From contig OX637335.1 in NCBI GenBank assembly GCA_951799405.1, positions 18,852,342-18,916,341 on the forward strand: 64,000 bases of DNA. Reading direction: 5' to 3'. Shown in pieces: positions 23,776 to 35,327 of this stretch. The position numbers and the translations under genes were made by a program. Below the pieces are notes generated by a model, which was not told the origin of the DNA, searched no databases, and was given only the letters and a program-made list of their open reading frames with translations. This DNA is from Agapetus fuscipes. Taxonomy: Eukaryota; Arthropoda; Insecta; Trichoptera; Glossosomatidae. Each line of letters begins with the position of its first letter. Position 1 is the first letter of the stretch.

Positions 23776-24005
23776 TAAATAATTATAAAAAAACACAGAG
23801 TTTTATTTTCACAAATTGAGTATTTAATTGTCAATTTTTGTAATTTAGTATCCTCTTGATAATGACGTGAATAAGTCGAAAGTACTTGAGGTGGAATTAA
23901 ATACTCAATTTGTGAAAATAAAACTCTGTGTTTTTGTATAGTTTTTTATAATTATTTATAAAAATGAATTTTCACTGTGTGAATACACAAACTTTAAAAA
24001 ATCTT
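23775..24005. repeat. PLE-type foldback with hammerhead-like centre
   Basis: The arms TTTTATTTTCACAAATTGAG and complement flank CCTC, TTGATAA, GAC..GTC, GAAA, GTAC, GAGG near 23866-23895. The tail TTTCACTGTGTGAATACACA follows. Confidence 0.72.
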
Positions 24006-24892
24006 ATCATTTATATTCGTTAATTTTTTAACTAACAAATAAATGCCAATAAAATTTCAATGTCATAGCCATTGTCCAGGGAGACTGGCGGGATTTGGAC
24101 TAACGTTGTTTTATTTCAAACAAACGCCAGTCAAATAGCCACTTAGAAAAAGGGTAACTTTTAATGGTATGTTTAACCAAGGTTCAAAGCAAAGGCGTGC
24201 ATCCCATACAAGCACATGCGCCTGATAGGTAGGCAATATTTGGTAAAAACGAATTTAAGCTTGATATTCAGATTTCAAATTTAAATTCGGATAGAGCCAT
24301 CGTGAGTACTGCAGTCAATTTCAAATGAATTATTCTGAAGGAATGCGAGAAAATATACATGTTGAAATGTAATTGCCTATACTATACCCTATGCACGCGC
24401 CTGATTCACAGTATATTAACGATACAAAAGTGTATATTTTCCTATGCAGAGAAAATATATATAATAAACTGAAAGACTGGAAAATGATTTTTCTTTGTTA
24501 TGAAATTTTCTGTGGAAATTTTGACAAGGTTTTCTTTCGGAAATGTGAAAAGCTGAAAGGCATGTCTTCACGCCGCAGTCTGTAAAAATTGGATTGTTTT
24601 TACTGGTGGCGTACTGATCGTTTTGAATAAGGTTTTGTGTATAGGGAACGGAAGGGAAAATGGAGGGGGCGGCGTGGTGACACCCCTTCCCCCTCCCCCT
24701 TACCTCACCACTTCCACTCCCACGTTCTCACACGCTCGACTTTATTTAAGCGAGTAGGGAAATTGAATTGTGAAATGTAATGAAAGAGAATGTGTAGAGA
24801 GGCTGGGCTAATGCCGCCCCGCAAGATAAATCTACCCTGAAAATAAATATAAAAACCGAGGCGAGGGTGCAATTTAAGTCTTCCCCTTTACC

Positions 24893-25055
24893 GTACCAGT
24901 ACCCCAAGGTCCCCAAGTATGAACTCAACTACACAGTACACCAAAAATATATACAAACTTGAAATCTCACTTGACGCGCTTTTTCAGTTTCAGTGCATTT
25001 TTTGGTGAAACGCATCGGTTGAGTTGGAACTTTATGCTTTTTACTTGGAGTGGCA
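24893..25055. mobile_element. MITE family H copy
   Basis: CCCCAAGTATGAACTCAACT at the left and GCATCGGTTGAGTTGGAAC and ACTTGGAGTG at the right form the TIRs. Confidence 0.55.
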
Positions 25056-25479
25056 AGACGCGACGGCAATATGCGGAAGATATTTCTACAATTTGGTGTG
25101 TGAAGTGTGAGGAGATGGAGCTGATTGAAAATTTACACGGCTCATCTTGGGTGCAAATTTGAGGTTATTTAAATTGTTAAATAAAAACTGATGCAGTTAT
25201 ACTTTTATACGTTTTTGATACGAGTATCTACTTATTTAATGTTGTGAGGAAATGTAGATCATCTATTATATTTTTTAGGGTGGATTTTTGTAGATCATCT
25301 GTTTATTTTGCAGCAATATGCTTTACTGATATATTCCACAGTTTCACACGCAAAATAAACAGATGTCGCTGCTCCGCAACACAACTCATACGCAGTGTCA
25401 TCATTTTTCACATTTGAACCTCGAGTGTGTATGCACTGTCATCACAGTTTTCATCAAGATCATCTTCATCAACACATTT

Positions 25480-25572
25480 CACGCTGAAAAAGATCAACAT
25501 AGACATGGGCGAAACGTCCGGAAGCTCCAGCTCCCACAAACCACGGTAACAGATCCCGGAAAACATCCCTCC
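25480..25572 (+). mobile_element. Element end fragment with GAAACGTC signature
   Basis: CATGGGCGAAACGTCCGGAA precedes ACCACGGTAACAGATCCCGG, shared with position 1. The CTGA...GAAACGTC layout recalls a decayed hammerhead. Confidence 0.4.
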
Positions 25573-25587
25573 TGCATCATTAGCCGA

Positions 25588-25652
25588 CCGTGTTGAACCA
25601 TTTTTTACACTATGAGTGGTCAGCCTCATATTTAACTACATATAAGCCAAGG
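25588..25652 (-). mobile_element. Family A 5' fragment
   Basis: GAACCATTTTTTACACTATG and GTGGTCAGCCTCAT match the 5' part. Confidence 0.7.
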
Positions 25653-26095
25653 GAGAATTCAACAGGACCTATTTTACTATTCCATACCTAGAATCTTGTG
25701 GTATTACTTTTAAAAGTCAATACATATTCAAGTCATTGTTTTCACGTTCTTGTAATGTTACATGGCATCAACAATATGTATGTAAGCGAAATCGAAAACA
25801 TTTAGTTCGTAGGCACACACTTTGACCTTATCCATACTTAAATATTCAATATTGGAATTCATTAAATATTTGTTAGAGCATGGCAAGCATTTGCATGACT
25901 CAGGTGGTCCTTCTAGGAAATAATAAATATTTCATTATGTACTCATGTAAAAGGTCAATAATTTAAAGATAAATTATTTTCCTTTATGCTGGATTAATTT
26001 TCAATTTTATTATGTAACAAAAAAATGATTTTTTCATATGTTTCTTTATAAAATCATGATTAAGCATTTTTTTTTTCTAAAAAAAAAGTTTCTTA

Positions 26096-26332
26096 TCTAA
26101 AATAATAATTGTATAAAATCTTTGTTGCAAGATAAATTGACATTTAAGGCTAATATTTAATGCATGCCCACAAGCAGGTACATGCAAGTTCGCGCTAACA
26201 CATGTGTAGATAAAAAAATAACCAAGACGCACATGAACATACACCCTGAAAATTTTACCGACCTTCCCTGAAACAGGGGTGACATTGGCAAAGTGAACCA
26301 TTTTTTACAGTATGGGTGGTCAGTCTCACAGC
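26096..26332 (-). mobile_element. Family A copy
   Basis: ATGCATGCCCACAAGCAGGT, CCTGAAACAGGGGTGACATT and GGGTGGTCAGTCTCAC. Confidence 0.82.
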
Positions 26333-26477
26333 ATGGATGAACAGCCTGGGTTAACAATTAGGAATAATGATAAAGCTATTTTATTTTAACTGAAAAAATA
26401 AAGGGCTGAAAAAAATATTTAAAACACCAACATAACTAAAATGTTCAAGGAGATAATAAAAAAGTTAGGCATTTTTT

Positions 26478-26597
26478 TGTGAATCACATCTCACGAGCCC
26501 TCTGCAACGTTGTTTGTCACTATAGAAAGCGACAGTTCTCAAACGGTTGCTTTAAGTCTAAATAGACCTTTGGTAAAGGCATATGAACTTTTCTAAT
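26478..26597 (-). mobile_element. Family C SINE, 3' half (split by family A)
   Basis: GAGCCCTCTGCAACGTTG and AGACCTTTGGTAAAGGC match the body. The head continues at 26847 beyond a family A insertion. Confidence 0.7.
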
Positions 26598-26846
26598 CTA
26601 ATCAAATCTAATCTAAGCTGAAAAGATATATATCATTTCAGATTCACATTAAATGCATTTCCACAAGCAGACATTTATAATTTTGCGCTAACACATGCCG
26701 CATGTAGACCTACAATATAAAAACCCAATCTCAAATGAACATAAGCCCTGCAACTCTTGCCGTCCTTCCCTGTAACGGGTGACATTGGCAACCATTTTTA
26801 CAGCATGGGTGGTCAGCCGCATACCAACCTTTAAGTCAAGGAACTT
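26598..26846 (-). mobile_element. Family A inserted in a family C SINE
   Basis: CTAATCTAATCAAATCTAAT tail to TTTAAGTCAAGGAA, with GAACTTTT on the left and ACTTTTT on the right as the probable target duplication. Confidence 0.82.
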
Positions 26847-26950
26847 TTTAACCCAGCAAAGAGAAAAAAAATAGAAATGATCTATTTTTTGTGCTCAACT
26901 AGGGATCAAAACCACGACCTAAAATTACTAGACTACGCATCGGGAAATAT
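26847..26950 (-). mobile_element. Family C SINE, 5' half (split by family A)
   Basis: TTTAACCCAGCAAAGAG continues the copy at 26478-26597; the tRNA-like head (GGGATCAAAACCACGACC) follows. Confidence 0.65.
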
Positions 26951-27099
26951 GCAAATCCGAATATAAAATTTTGTACATTTTGTACAGAGGTCCAAGAAAT
27001 CTCAAAGGCTGCAGAACCAGTAGGACCCTGTTTATCTATAGATCGACCTTTGGATGGCCTTGAGATTTTGGGTCCGTAGACACCTGCCATCTACGGTAG

Positions 27100-28325
27100 C
27101 CTGCCTCTACGAAACTAAACTAATCCCATCCGACCCCAATCAGGCTCTACGCTCAGTCAGGTCAGGTCACATCCAAAGCTGTGATCAAGACTCGGGCATG
27201 GGAGACTGTGTACTATAACAAAGTTACGTGACTGAAATAATCAATTTATAAATGGAAAAATAGTAAGGATTTGTTTTGGAATGAAGTTCCTATTAGGGAT
27301 GTTATGGATATGAATATGGATATAAAACGCAGTTTTTACAAGACACATTGGTATATTACACATACGAGCATTGCTTATGGGAAATGATCTCTGTTGGAGA
27401 TAAGATAAACAAGCACTAAGGGGACAAAATGTCTAGAAGGTTTTGAATTTTATATCTCCGATACCTTGGGTTGGAATTCTTATTTAACTGAGGTATTAAC
27501 TTTAAAAAAGATAATTTCATAGGTGTTATCTTAGATAATGTGAAAATAAATGTTCTTGAAACTTTTGTTGTGTTAATATATTATGTATAAACATGAATTT
27601 TAAAATGTTTAAGATTCTCTCAGATAAAAACTTACTTTGTTGTAATATTCAAAAAATTGTTGAAGGGATTTCTGAGAAATTTGTTCTTGAAAAAAATGTT
27701 TACATTTTTATTTATAGGTTAAGTTATTTGCGTATGAAAATATACCGCGAATATACAAATTTTTTTACAAAAGCGTTGAAAATGTATTTTTCTCCTATTT
27801 TATTCTAAGAAATAAATACAAAAAACACATCCATAGCCTTGAAGATCACTTATAACACAGTTTGATCGTGTAAATAGACAACTCGAAGTGAGGTAGCAAA
27901 AAAAGAATAAAACTTTTTCACAAGTTTATCCAGCTATCGGAAATCTACCATATGCTCGGATTCACAACGCTAAAGATTTATCCGGTGGAAATAAGGTAGA
28001 CAAATAGTACAGAAATTATATTTGATTCTTTCCTTTATTTTTCTTACTTAATTTTTTATATCTTCAGCAAAAACCTAACATTTATATAAATATAAGTAGA
28101 ATATATATCTGAATAGTCAAAATAATAAGGTCCACACATGAACTGAAATAGATAATATTGAATGGTGATGCGGCTGGTTTACAAGAAAAGTATCCAAATG
28201 TTTTGTTATTGGTTACTAAGGACGGCAATCATATACAAGACTGACGTTTGTTCGCTAAAAAAAATATTTCTGAATTAAAAAATGTTAGGATCTCATTATA
28301 ATTATTTTAATAAAGTACCTACAAT
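27100..28325. other. Unassigned intron
   Basis: AT-rich, with only a family E end fragment at 27.4 kb. Confidence 0.55.
27385..27435. mobile_element. MITE family E end fragment
   Basis: GATAAGATAAACAAGCACTA followed by AGGGGAC matches the right end of family E. Confidence 0.4.
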
Positions 28326-28329
28326 GCAT

Positions 28330-28425
28330 ATTGCTACACAAACTTCCTACAGCGTTGTCCTCAAGGAGTAGCATGTCGCGTGTGGAATCTACTTACTTTT
28401 ATCGGCAAGGAAAAGAGCCACCTGC
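28330..28425 (-). mobile_element. Family B SINE 3' fragment
   Basis: CTACACAAACTTCCTACAGC and AGTAGCATGTCGCGTGTGGA are decayed 3' sequences. Confidence 0.5.
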
Positions 28426-28562
28426 CAAAAAAGGGTCACCTTCATTTCATTCATTCTTCAAGACTGAGAAAATCTCACCGTATTTTATTTTGTGTTTGAA
28501 ATCAGCCTCATACCATCCTTTTAGTCAATGACCGGAAATAATTAATAGAAATATAAATAACT

Positions 28563-28800
28563 AGGTCCGGTCGATATCTCAGTTGGTAAAGAGCTTGCAT
28601 TCCATGCTGAGTGCTCGGGTTCGAATAACACCGAGGGTGTCGGAAATGATTTCCCGTTTTGGTGTTTATTTTAAAACCCAAAATAAAATACCGGCAAGGT
28701 TTACTCAGCCTCCACAAGAAATGAGAACCATCCGCCTCGAAAGCTTGCAAACCCTCACTTTAACTGAAGTGATTGGCGTAAGGCCGTCTCCCTTACGCCT
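28563..28800 (+). mobile_element. Family B SINE, 3'-truncated
   Basis: GGTCCGGTCGATATCTCAGT, B-box-like GGTTCGAATAACACC and GGCAAGGTTTACTCAGCC show the head and body. Confidence 0.8.
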
Positions 28801-29039
28801 TAATTTAACCTTGATCCGTTTGGCCATAACAACAACAATATCAACCGGGCTACATTTTTGTCCACTGCCAAATAAACTGTAAGTAATTTATTTCAACCAG
28901 GTTTTTTAAACAAAAATTCTTGCATACGATATAGAAGCATCCTCTATGAATTTTTATTTGATGGTCCGCGTATATGGTGGCAGTAAAAACGTGGTTTAAG
29001 TGGCAGTGCCTTCCTGGTGCATACATAAATAACTCCCCT

Positions 29040-29192
29040 ACCCCGAGTACAAACCATAAATTTTTTAACTCAATCACAGCGTATTACAAAAGAATGCACC
29101 AAAACTGAAACGCTCACATGATACTCTGTTTCAGTTGTATACAGTTTTGCGGTTAAATTTAAACGTAGAGTTGAATACTTGGGGTGCAGAAG
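29040..29192. mobile_element. MITE family H copy
   Basis: TTTAACTCAATCACAGCGTA on the left and GAGTTGAATACTTGGGGTG on the right match the family ends; the centre has GAAACGCTCACATGATACT. Confidence 0.6.
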
Positions 29193-29779
29193 ACTAGCGT
29201 AGCAGTGTGGGAGAGAGCACTTAACTTAATTACCTTAAAATAATGGGTTCGTAGCTTCGTAGCGCACTACACAGAGGTGCTATCCCTGAAACTTTACTTG
29301 GTTTAATTTACTTACTAGAGTTGTAATGCAATTTTGTATGTGTGTGTCTCGCCCTAAATGGTTGATTAATTTTCCATTTAGATGTTCTATATTTAGGTCA
29401 AAAATCAAAATAGTTTGTGTATTTGTAGAACATCATACGTTCTGAGCTGCAACCAATAAAATATATTAGCATCAAACCATACTCAAATTCTTAGAATATC
29501 TGATTAAGGGATTTGGAAAATCTTTCTAAGAAGTTTAAGTGTCCAATCTCAGTTGATAGTTCAGTCGGTAGATTTTTTTTTTGAAGTTTAATAAACAGAT
29601 TGCTACACCGTTTGGTTGATAAATAATCTTGAGTTGCAAATAGTTATAATTCCCATATGGATTGCTATCTATTAATATGAAAGATGAGAGAGTGGTGTGG
29701 TGGAGTTTATTGTGGGCATTGATTGACGGGGATCTTAATGAAACGTCCCGCAAGGTGATTGACGACAAAACAGTTTATC

Positions 29780-30090
29780 AAATTATTATTGTCAACGCGG
29801 GCACATCAACTGAGACGTGTATAATGTTACACGTCTTATCCGTGTTATTCCATGTAACGGAGATCTGGGGTAGAATTATACATGAATTATACATGAGAAT
29901 TATATGAATGAGGTTGGCTTACACAGAATTATTTCTAGGAACACAATTAAAAAAGGAGGGATTATTAGTTGTCGTGTTTCATGAGCTTCCACAATTATTG
30001 TCAATGTTTGCACATCAACTGAGACGTGTATAATGTTACACGTCTTATCCGTGTTATTCCATGAAACGGAGATCTGAGGTGGAATTATAC
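29780..30090 (+). repeat. Satellite array, left block (period about 209 bp)
   Basis: Two units carry GTCAACG/GTCAATG, CACATCAACTGAGACGTGTA, TTACACGTCTTATCCGTGTT and AAAGGAGGGATTATTAG. GACGTGT...ACACGTC forms a hairpin in each unit. Confidence 0.85.
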
Positions 30091-30348
30091 ATCTATAATC
30101 TATAATCTATAATCTAAGTTGCAAGGATATATTCATTTAAAGCTCTCAGATGTAAGCCCACAAACCAACAAGTTTAGTTCGCGCTTACAAATGCTGAATG
30201 TGTACTTACAAATAAAATCCAAACCTCAAATGAACATAAGCCCCACAACTTTTGCCGACCTTCCCTGAAACAGGGGTAACATTGGCAAAGTGAACCATTT
30301 TTTACAGTATGGGTGGTCAGCCTCATACCAACCTATAAGTCAAGGAAT
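30091..30348 (-). mobile_element. Family A inserted at the satellite edge
   Basis: TATAATCTATAATCTATAAT tail to CCTATAAGTCAAGGAA, full length. Confidence 0.88.
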
Positions 30349-30624
30349 ATGAATAAAAAATTACATTTAAAAATATAAAAGAACAAAACCTTACAAAGAA
30401 ATCTATACAAAATAAATTGCACAGAATCTGCACTCGACTTTCTTGCAAAAATTAACCCACTGTATGACGTATGTAAAGCTATAATCACCTACCAGCTTAT
30501 GCAGTTTCAATGAAAATATAATATATCGATAATAGATCAATTTTATTCCACCGCGGTGTGTACCTGCATACCCGTGCGAGTATGGAAATAGCCATATAAA
30601 TTCTTAAGTGAATAAAAAATATTT

Positions 30625-30728
30625 GGATGATTTATTTGGTGAGCGCCGTTTTGTGTGAATCACACCTCAAGAGCCCTCTGCGAGGTTGGTCTTCTCTGGA
30701 AAAAGCGCCAATTACACAAGAAAGATCC
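30625..30728 (-). mobile_element. Family C SINE, 3' fragment
   Basis: GGTGAGCGCCGTTTTGTGTG and CAAGAGCCCTCTGCGAGG match; a family A 5' end follows at 30730. Confidence 0.7.
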
Positions 30729-30794
30729 TCGACTCATGGGTTGGTATGAAGCTGACCTCTGTACTGTACTGTACTGTATCCTGCCACCGTTTCA

Positions 30795-31447
30795 TTAGGG
30801 GTGGCCGGTACCTCCGCAGATGCGCCTCCACTTTTTGCTGTCATCACCTTTTTCATACATACTCTTCTCTTATTCTCACTCTGCAGGATCCATTCTTTCG
30901 CAATCTCACCTATTTGGTCTAACCATTCTTTCCTCAGCCTTCCCCTTCCGCGCTTTCCTCTAACATTTCCTTTGTACACTTTCTTCGTTAGTTGTTCATC
31001 ATCCTTTCTTTCAAGATGTCTGAACCATCTCATCGTACTTTTTTGTACTTTCATTCTCATATTCTCTTTTATACCACACTCGTTCATCACTCAAGCATTA
31101 CGTACTCTATCACTGAGTGTCTTTCCAGCCATTGCTCTCAGGTAAGCCATTTCAACCGCACTTACATACTTTACTCAGCTCACATTCATTAAGCCTCACT
31201 TCCACCAACCAATATGCCATTGTGGACCGCCGATCTCATATTCTTCGTGAGTTTCCTATTCCTTGTAATGCTTCCAATCGTTTCCATTACACTTCTTCCT
31301 CTACTAGCGCGCTTTTCCAATTATTTCGTCAATTTCGCATTCGACTCAAACTTGCTTCCCAGATAATCAAATTCTTTCACGACCTCCACTCTTTTTTCAT
31401 TCAGTCTTATCTCAATTTTCTCGCATTTCTCAGTCCTCCCAAAGTGT
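30795..31447 (-). mobile_element. LINE C-terminal remnant, related to the 33-kb element
   Basis: The minus strand encodes MRWFRHLERKDDEQLTKKVY, then GRGRLRKEWLDQIGEIAKEW and KKVM, parallel to the tail of the 33-kb LINE. Upstream (31100-31447) the same domain is recognisable but broken by stops. Family A starts directly at 31447. Confidence 0.8.
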
Positions 31448-31664
31448 AAAAAATAATTCACTTTGTTAATGTCACCCCTGTTTCAAGGAAGGTCGGCAAG
31501 AGTTGCAGGTTTTATGTTCATTTGAGATTTGGTTTTAATTTGTAAGTACAAATTCAGCATTCGTAAGCGCGAACTTACACGTACCTGTTTGTGGGCATGC
31601 ATTTCATATTAGTTTTGAATGTTTATATTTCATTGCAACTTATATTTTAGATTATTATAGATGG
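31447..31664 (+). mobile_element. Family A, 5'-truncated
   Basis: It starts near AATTCACTTTGTTAATGTCA and keeps the 3' end. Confidence 0.82.
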
Positions 31665-31689
31665 TCATTGAACCCTTCTGTATGCAAAC

Positions 31690-32890
31690 TAGGACTTTGT
31701 ATGGTGGGTAAACTTTTTAGTTATATTTTGAAAAAGTAACGATTGATTATTATTGGTATTTATAAAATTTTAAGAATCGCAGCCTTTTATTTATTTTTAA
31801 CCCTTTGACTACCAAGAAAATTGCTAATACATTTTGTATGGAAAATTTTCACTTTGTATGGCGGCTATACTTTTGATTCATTTTTTGGAAAAAATAATGA
31901 TGGCAATATATAGGTTATTATTATTGTTTTACATTTGCGCTACATTATTTTTTTATTAACCCTCTAACTGCCGAGGATTTTTCCATTATTTTTTTCTTTT
32001 ATATGGCAGCTCCCTAAACCGAGATTATGATGAAGAAATGATTATAATTATTAGATAGCACTATTATATAAATGGATTCACAAAAAATTTAAGAAAAATC
32101 GTCGGAGCCGTTTTTGAGAAAATCGCATTTTAAATTTTCAGCTCTTGGGAAGCCATCTTGAATTTTCAAAAAAGTAAAAAAAAAATGATTATGAATTAAA
32201 GTGATAAGCTTGTTCTTTCTATCAAATCTAAAACAAATTTAAATATCTTGCATTTTAATAGGTTTTTGTAATATTTTCGATTTAAAATTTCAGGTCGTGT
32301 AAACGGTGCTTTATATTTATTTTTTCAAAAATTTTTTTTTGTAAATTTGTAGAAATTTATGTTTTCCATAATATTGTGGAATATTATATTTTTGTTGACC
32401 CCTTAACTTTCGAGAAAATCACAATCGTTTGTTTTTTTCATATCGCAGCCCATAGACACAGATTAGTAAGAGTGTTGCCATAACTAATTTATTAAGTTAA
32501 AAATTAATTAGTGGCAATTCTGAAAATTTAAGAAAAATTCTTGGAGCCGTTTTTGAGAAAAGTGCAATTTTATGTTTTTTTTGTATCGCAGCCATCTTGA
32601 ATTTTCAAGTTGGTGTAATGTCATGTTATTCATACTTAATACATGTCCAAAAAAGTTGATGTAGCCAAAATTTGGTATCTCTAGGTCTTATACTTTGGAA
32701 AGTGACACACACACATACATACATACATACATACATACATACATACATACATACATACAGACGGACGTTTTTGAAAGATAGTGTTTTTTGGCATGTCCTG
32801 CACCAGGACAACTCATTTCCGTGAAAACCTCGAAATTTTTTTTTCACACCAAATCATAACTTTCTTTTATAGCCTTCGGCTATAGCAAGA
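31690..32890 (+). repeat. Decayed repeat region with terminal hairpin
   Basis: GGAGCCGTTTTTGAGAAAA and GCCATCTTGAATTTTCAA occur twice (about 32104 and 32540). A perfect 7-bp-stem hairpin TATAGCCTTCGGCTATA ends the block at 32868-32884. It looks like the 3' region of an unidentified element. Confidence 0.5.
32705..32760 (+). repeat. (CATA)n microsatellite
   Basis: A run of about eleven ACAT units follows a short CA run. Confidence 0.95.
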
Positions 32891-32946
32891 AAGTAAAAAG
32901 TCAGAAATTTCCTATGCAAAAAATGTAGCAAATGAATACACCAACA

Positions 32947-33636
32947 TTAAAAATCACCATTGCAGATTAGCCGCCACTTCTTCCTGTCCTTGCACACTTC
33001 TTTCATTTCATCCAGAGTCATAACCTTTTTCATGCAAGTCCTCCTTTTATTATGACTCTGGATATCCCATTCATTCGCTATTTCAGAAATTTGATCCATC
33101 CATACTTTTCTCGGTCTTCCTCTACCACGACATCCATCTATTTTAGCAACATATACTTTCTTCGTCAATCTTTCATCACTCATTCTCTCCATATGCCCGA
33201 ACCATCTTAACATACTTCTTTTAATCTTCACTTTCACACTTTCCCTTACACCACATTCTTCTCTTACAAAATCATTCCTCACTCTGTCACTTCGTTTTTT
33301 CCCAATCATACTTCTTAGATAGTCCATTTCTACTGTATGGACTTTACTAATTTCCCTTTCACTCACCGTCCAGGCTTCACTTCCATACATCAAGGTTGGC
33401 ACTATAATACCACCGTGCACCGCCAATCTAACATTTTTTGAGAGATTCTGGTTCCTGGCGATGCTAGCGGTAGCACCCAGTACGCACCTGCCTTTCATTA
33501 TTCTTCTTTCAAATTCACCGGTCATTCTTCCATCTTTTTCAAACTTACTTCCCAGGTATACAAACTCATTTACGACATCAACATTCATTCCATTAATTTT
33601 AAATTCATAATTCATACTTTCAAGTAAGAGTTGCAA
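32947..33636 (-). pseudogene. LINE C-terminal domain
   Basis: The reading continues from the RT after the family A insertion: NYEFKINGMNVDVVNEFVYL, then TLMYGSEAWTVSE, MLRWFGHMERMSDERLTKKV, GRGRPRKVWMDQI and the end KKWRLICNGDF stop. The YLG, YGSEAWT and RWxGHxxR motifs are typical of the thumb and tail of RTE-like elements. The first codons of this open frame (before ESMNYEF) lie in the SINE. Confidence 0.9.
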
Positions 33637-33803
33637 GGCTTATGTTCATTTGAGATTGGGTTTTTATATTGTAGGTCCACATGCGGCATGTGTTAGCGCG
33701 AAATTATACATATCTGCTTGTGGGAATGCATTTAGTATAAATCTTAAATGATATATATCTTTGCAGCTTAGATTAGATTAGATTAGATTAGATTAGATCA
33801 TCT
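33624..33803 (+). mobile_element. Family A, 5'-truncated, inside the LINE
   Basis: It starts GTAAGAGTTGCAAGGCTTAT and ends with five TTAGA-type units. CTTTCAA lies on both sides (33617-33623, 33804-33810). Confidence 0.85.
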
Positions 33804-34390
33804 CTTTCAAAAATCAATACTTTCGTCTTACTTGCATTCAACTTCAAATGGTTACCTTTCAAAGCTTCATTCAATCTAGAGAGCATTGTTTGCAATTCTA
33901 CTGCTGAATCAGATACAAGAACTGCATCATCTGCATACAGTAGAACACTCACTTTGCTCTCTCCTATCATCAATCCACAATCATTAAGTCGAGCATCTCT
34001 GACACACTTGTCCATGACTATGTTAAATAGCCATGGACTCATCACACATCCTTGCCTCACACCCTTATAAACTTCAAACCACTCACTATACTCACCATCA
34101 ATACGGACACATGCCTTACTATTTTCATAGTTTGCATGCACTGCACCTAGGAGAGCCCCATTCACTCCGTATGCTTTCAAAACATCCCATAACATACCTC
34201 TGTCTACTGAGTCAAAAGCCTTTTCCAGATCTACAAAGGCCGTGAACAGCTTCCGCCTCACCGACAATTGTTTTTCAACAAGTTGTCGTAGAGTAAAAAT
34301 CTGATCAACACAGCCTCTACCGGCCATAAAGCCGGACTGTACATCGGAAATCCTTTCACTAGTAGTCAGAATCACATTTTTTATAATCAC
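33788..34390 (-). pseudogene. LINE reverse transcriptase palm domain
   Basis: This 200-codon open stretch carries the central RT blocks. Block 3 is QSGFMAGRGCVDQI (about residues 18-31), the first catalytic Asp lies in FVDLEKAFD (52-60), block 4 is GVRQGCVMSPWLFN (110-123), and the catalytic YADD is at 152-155. The domain is uninterrupted and all catalytic aspartates are present, so the insertion and the two SINE hits are recent on an evolutionary scale. The last few residues (after FERDD) read into the family A insertion. Confidence 0.93.
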
Positions 34391-34395
34391 CTTAT

Positions 34396-34636
34396 GACCT
34401 AATCATTTTATGACCACCCATACTGTAAAAAATGGTTCACTTTGCCAATGTCACCCCTGTTTCAGGGAATGTCGGCAAGAGTTGCAGGGCTTATGTTCAT
34501 TTGAGGTTTGGATTTTATTTGTAAGTACATAATCAGCATTTGTAAGCGCGAACTACACGTGTTTGTTTGTGGGCATACATCTGAGAGCTTTGAATGAATA
34601 TATCCTTGCAACTTAGATTATAGATAGATTATAGAC
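34396..34636 (+). mobile_element. Family A inside the LINE
   Basis: ACCACCCATACTGTAAAAAA to TTAGATTATAGATAGATTAT; ACCTTA lies on both sides as a likely target duplication. Confidence 0.85.
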
Positions 34637-35327
34637 CTTACAGAAGACTTTTCCTGGTATACTGAGTAGACTGATTGGTCTGAAGTTCTGACAGTCTTTT
34701 TTGTCCCCTTTACCTTTGTAAATGGGAACAATGACTGCCTTCCTCCAATCCATCGGTACTACTCCTGCATTCACACAGAGCTTACATAATTCGTACATCC
34801 AATCTATCACACATTCACCTCCTGCTTTCAACATTTCACCATTTATACCATCAAACCCAGCAGACTTCCCATTCTTCAGACGTGAAATAGACACTTTCAT
34901 TTCTTCTTTCATAATATTCAATTCATTCGCTTCATCTATCTGTTCATAAATTCTTCTTTCACTTTGACCAAAAATTTCTTGAAAATAGTTCTTCCATCTC
35001 TTGCATACTTCTTCATTCTCCCATACCATCTCACCGGCAGCACTTTTGACTCCCGGAGTGGTCAATGCAGAAGATTTATTTCTATCCGCATTGATCCACC
35101 TCCAAAATTACTTCTTACTGTCGGTGAAACTTTTGTTAATCCTTTCATCAATCTTTCTTTGTTCATTCATCTTGCTTTCATAAATTATATTCTTCGCCAT
35201 TCTCTTAGCTATCTTATATTCCTCTTCTAGCTTTCTATCATTTCTATCATTCAACCAATTTTCGTAACACTTTTTCTTAACTTTCACAGCTTCCTTCACT
35301 CTATCATTCCACCAGACATAATTATTA
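34613..35327 (-). pseudogene. LINE polyprotein, pre-RT region and first RT blocks
   Basis: The minus-strand reading begins near WWNDRVKEAVKVKKK and proceeds to SFTDSKK, an in-frame TAA at 35110-35108, then FWRWINADRNKSSALTTPG. It continues to the RT block 1 motif SRLKNGKSAGFDGINGEML and block 2 motif WRKAVIVPIYKGKGDK, CQNFRPISLLS. The reading is lost where the family A element begins near 34630. The Lys/Gly-rich K-S-A-G-x-D-G-I and FRPISL motifs are diagnostic of non-LTR reverse transcriptase. It has no start codon of its own and is not expected to be functional. Confidence 0.88.

Larger units (their letters stand above)
32940..35327 (-). mobile_element. Non-LTR retrotransposon (LINE), 5'-truncated and split by two family A insertions
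   Basis: Three minus-strand coding pieces read in order through one LINE polyprotein: a pre-RT and RT N-terminal part (35327-34630), the RT palm (34390-33810) and the C-terminal domain (33616-32947). Removing the family A copies at 34396-34630 and 33624-33803 restores continuity. The 5' side, with any endonuclease, is missing; the element stops at 35327 against satellite DNA. An in-frame TAA at 35110-35108 also inactivates it. The C-terminal style (YGSEAWT, GRGRPRKVWMDQI) fits RTE/CR1-like elements; I do not assign a clade firmly. Confidence 0.9.

Noticed and set aside
32868..32884. Hairpin TATAGCCTTCGGCTATA as a Helitron end or bacterial-type terminator
   Set aside because: There is no CTRR end at the expected distance and no T-run context of a bacterial gene; kept only as part of an unidentified repeat.
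33601..33810. Simple TTAGAT repeats resembling insect telomeric TTAGG
   Set aside because: The units are the short-tandem tails of family A elements, not TTAGG arrays.
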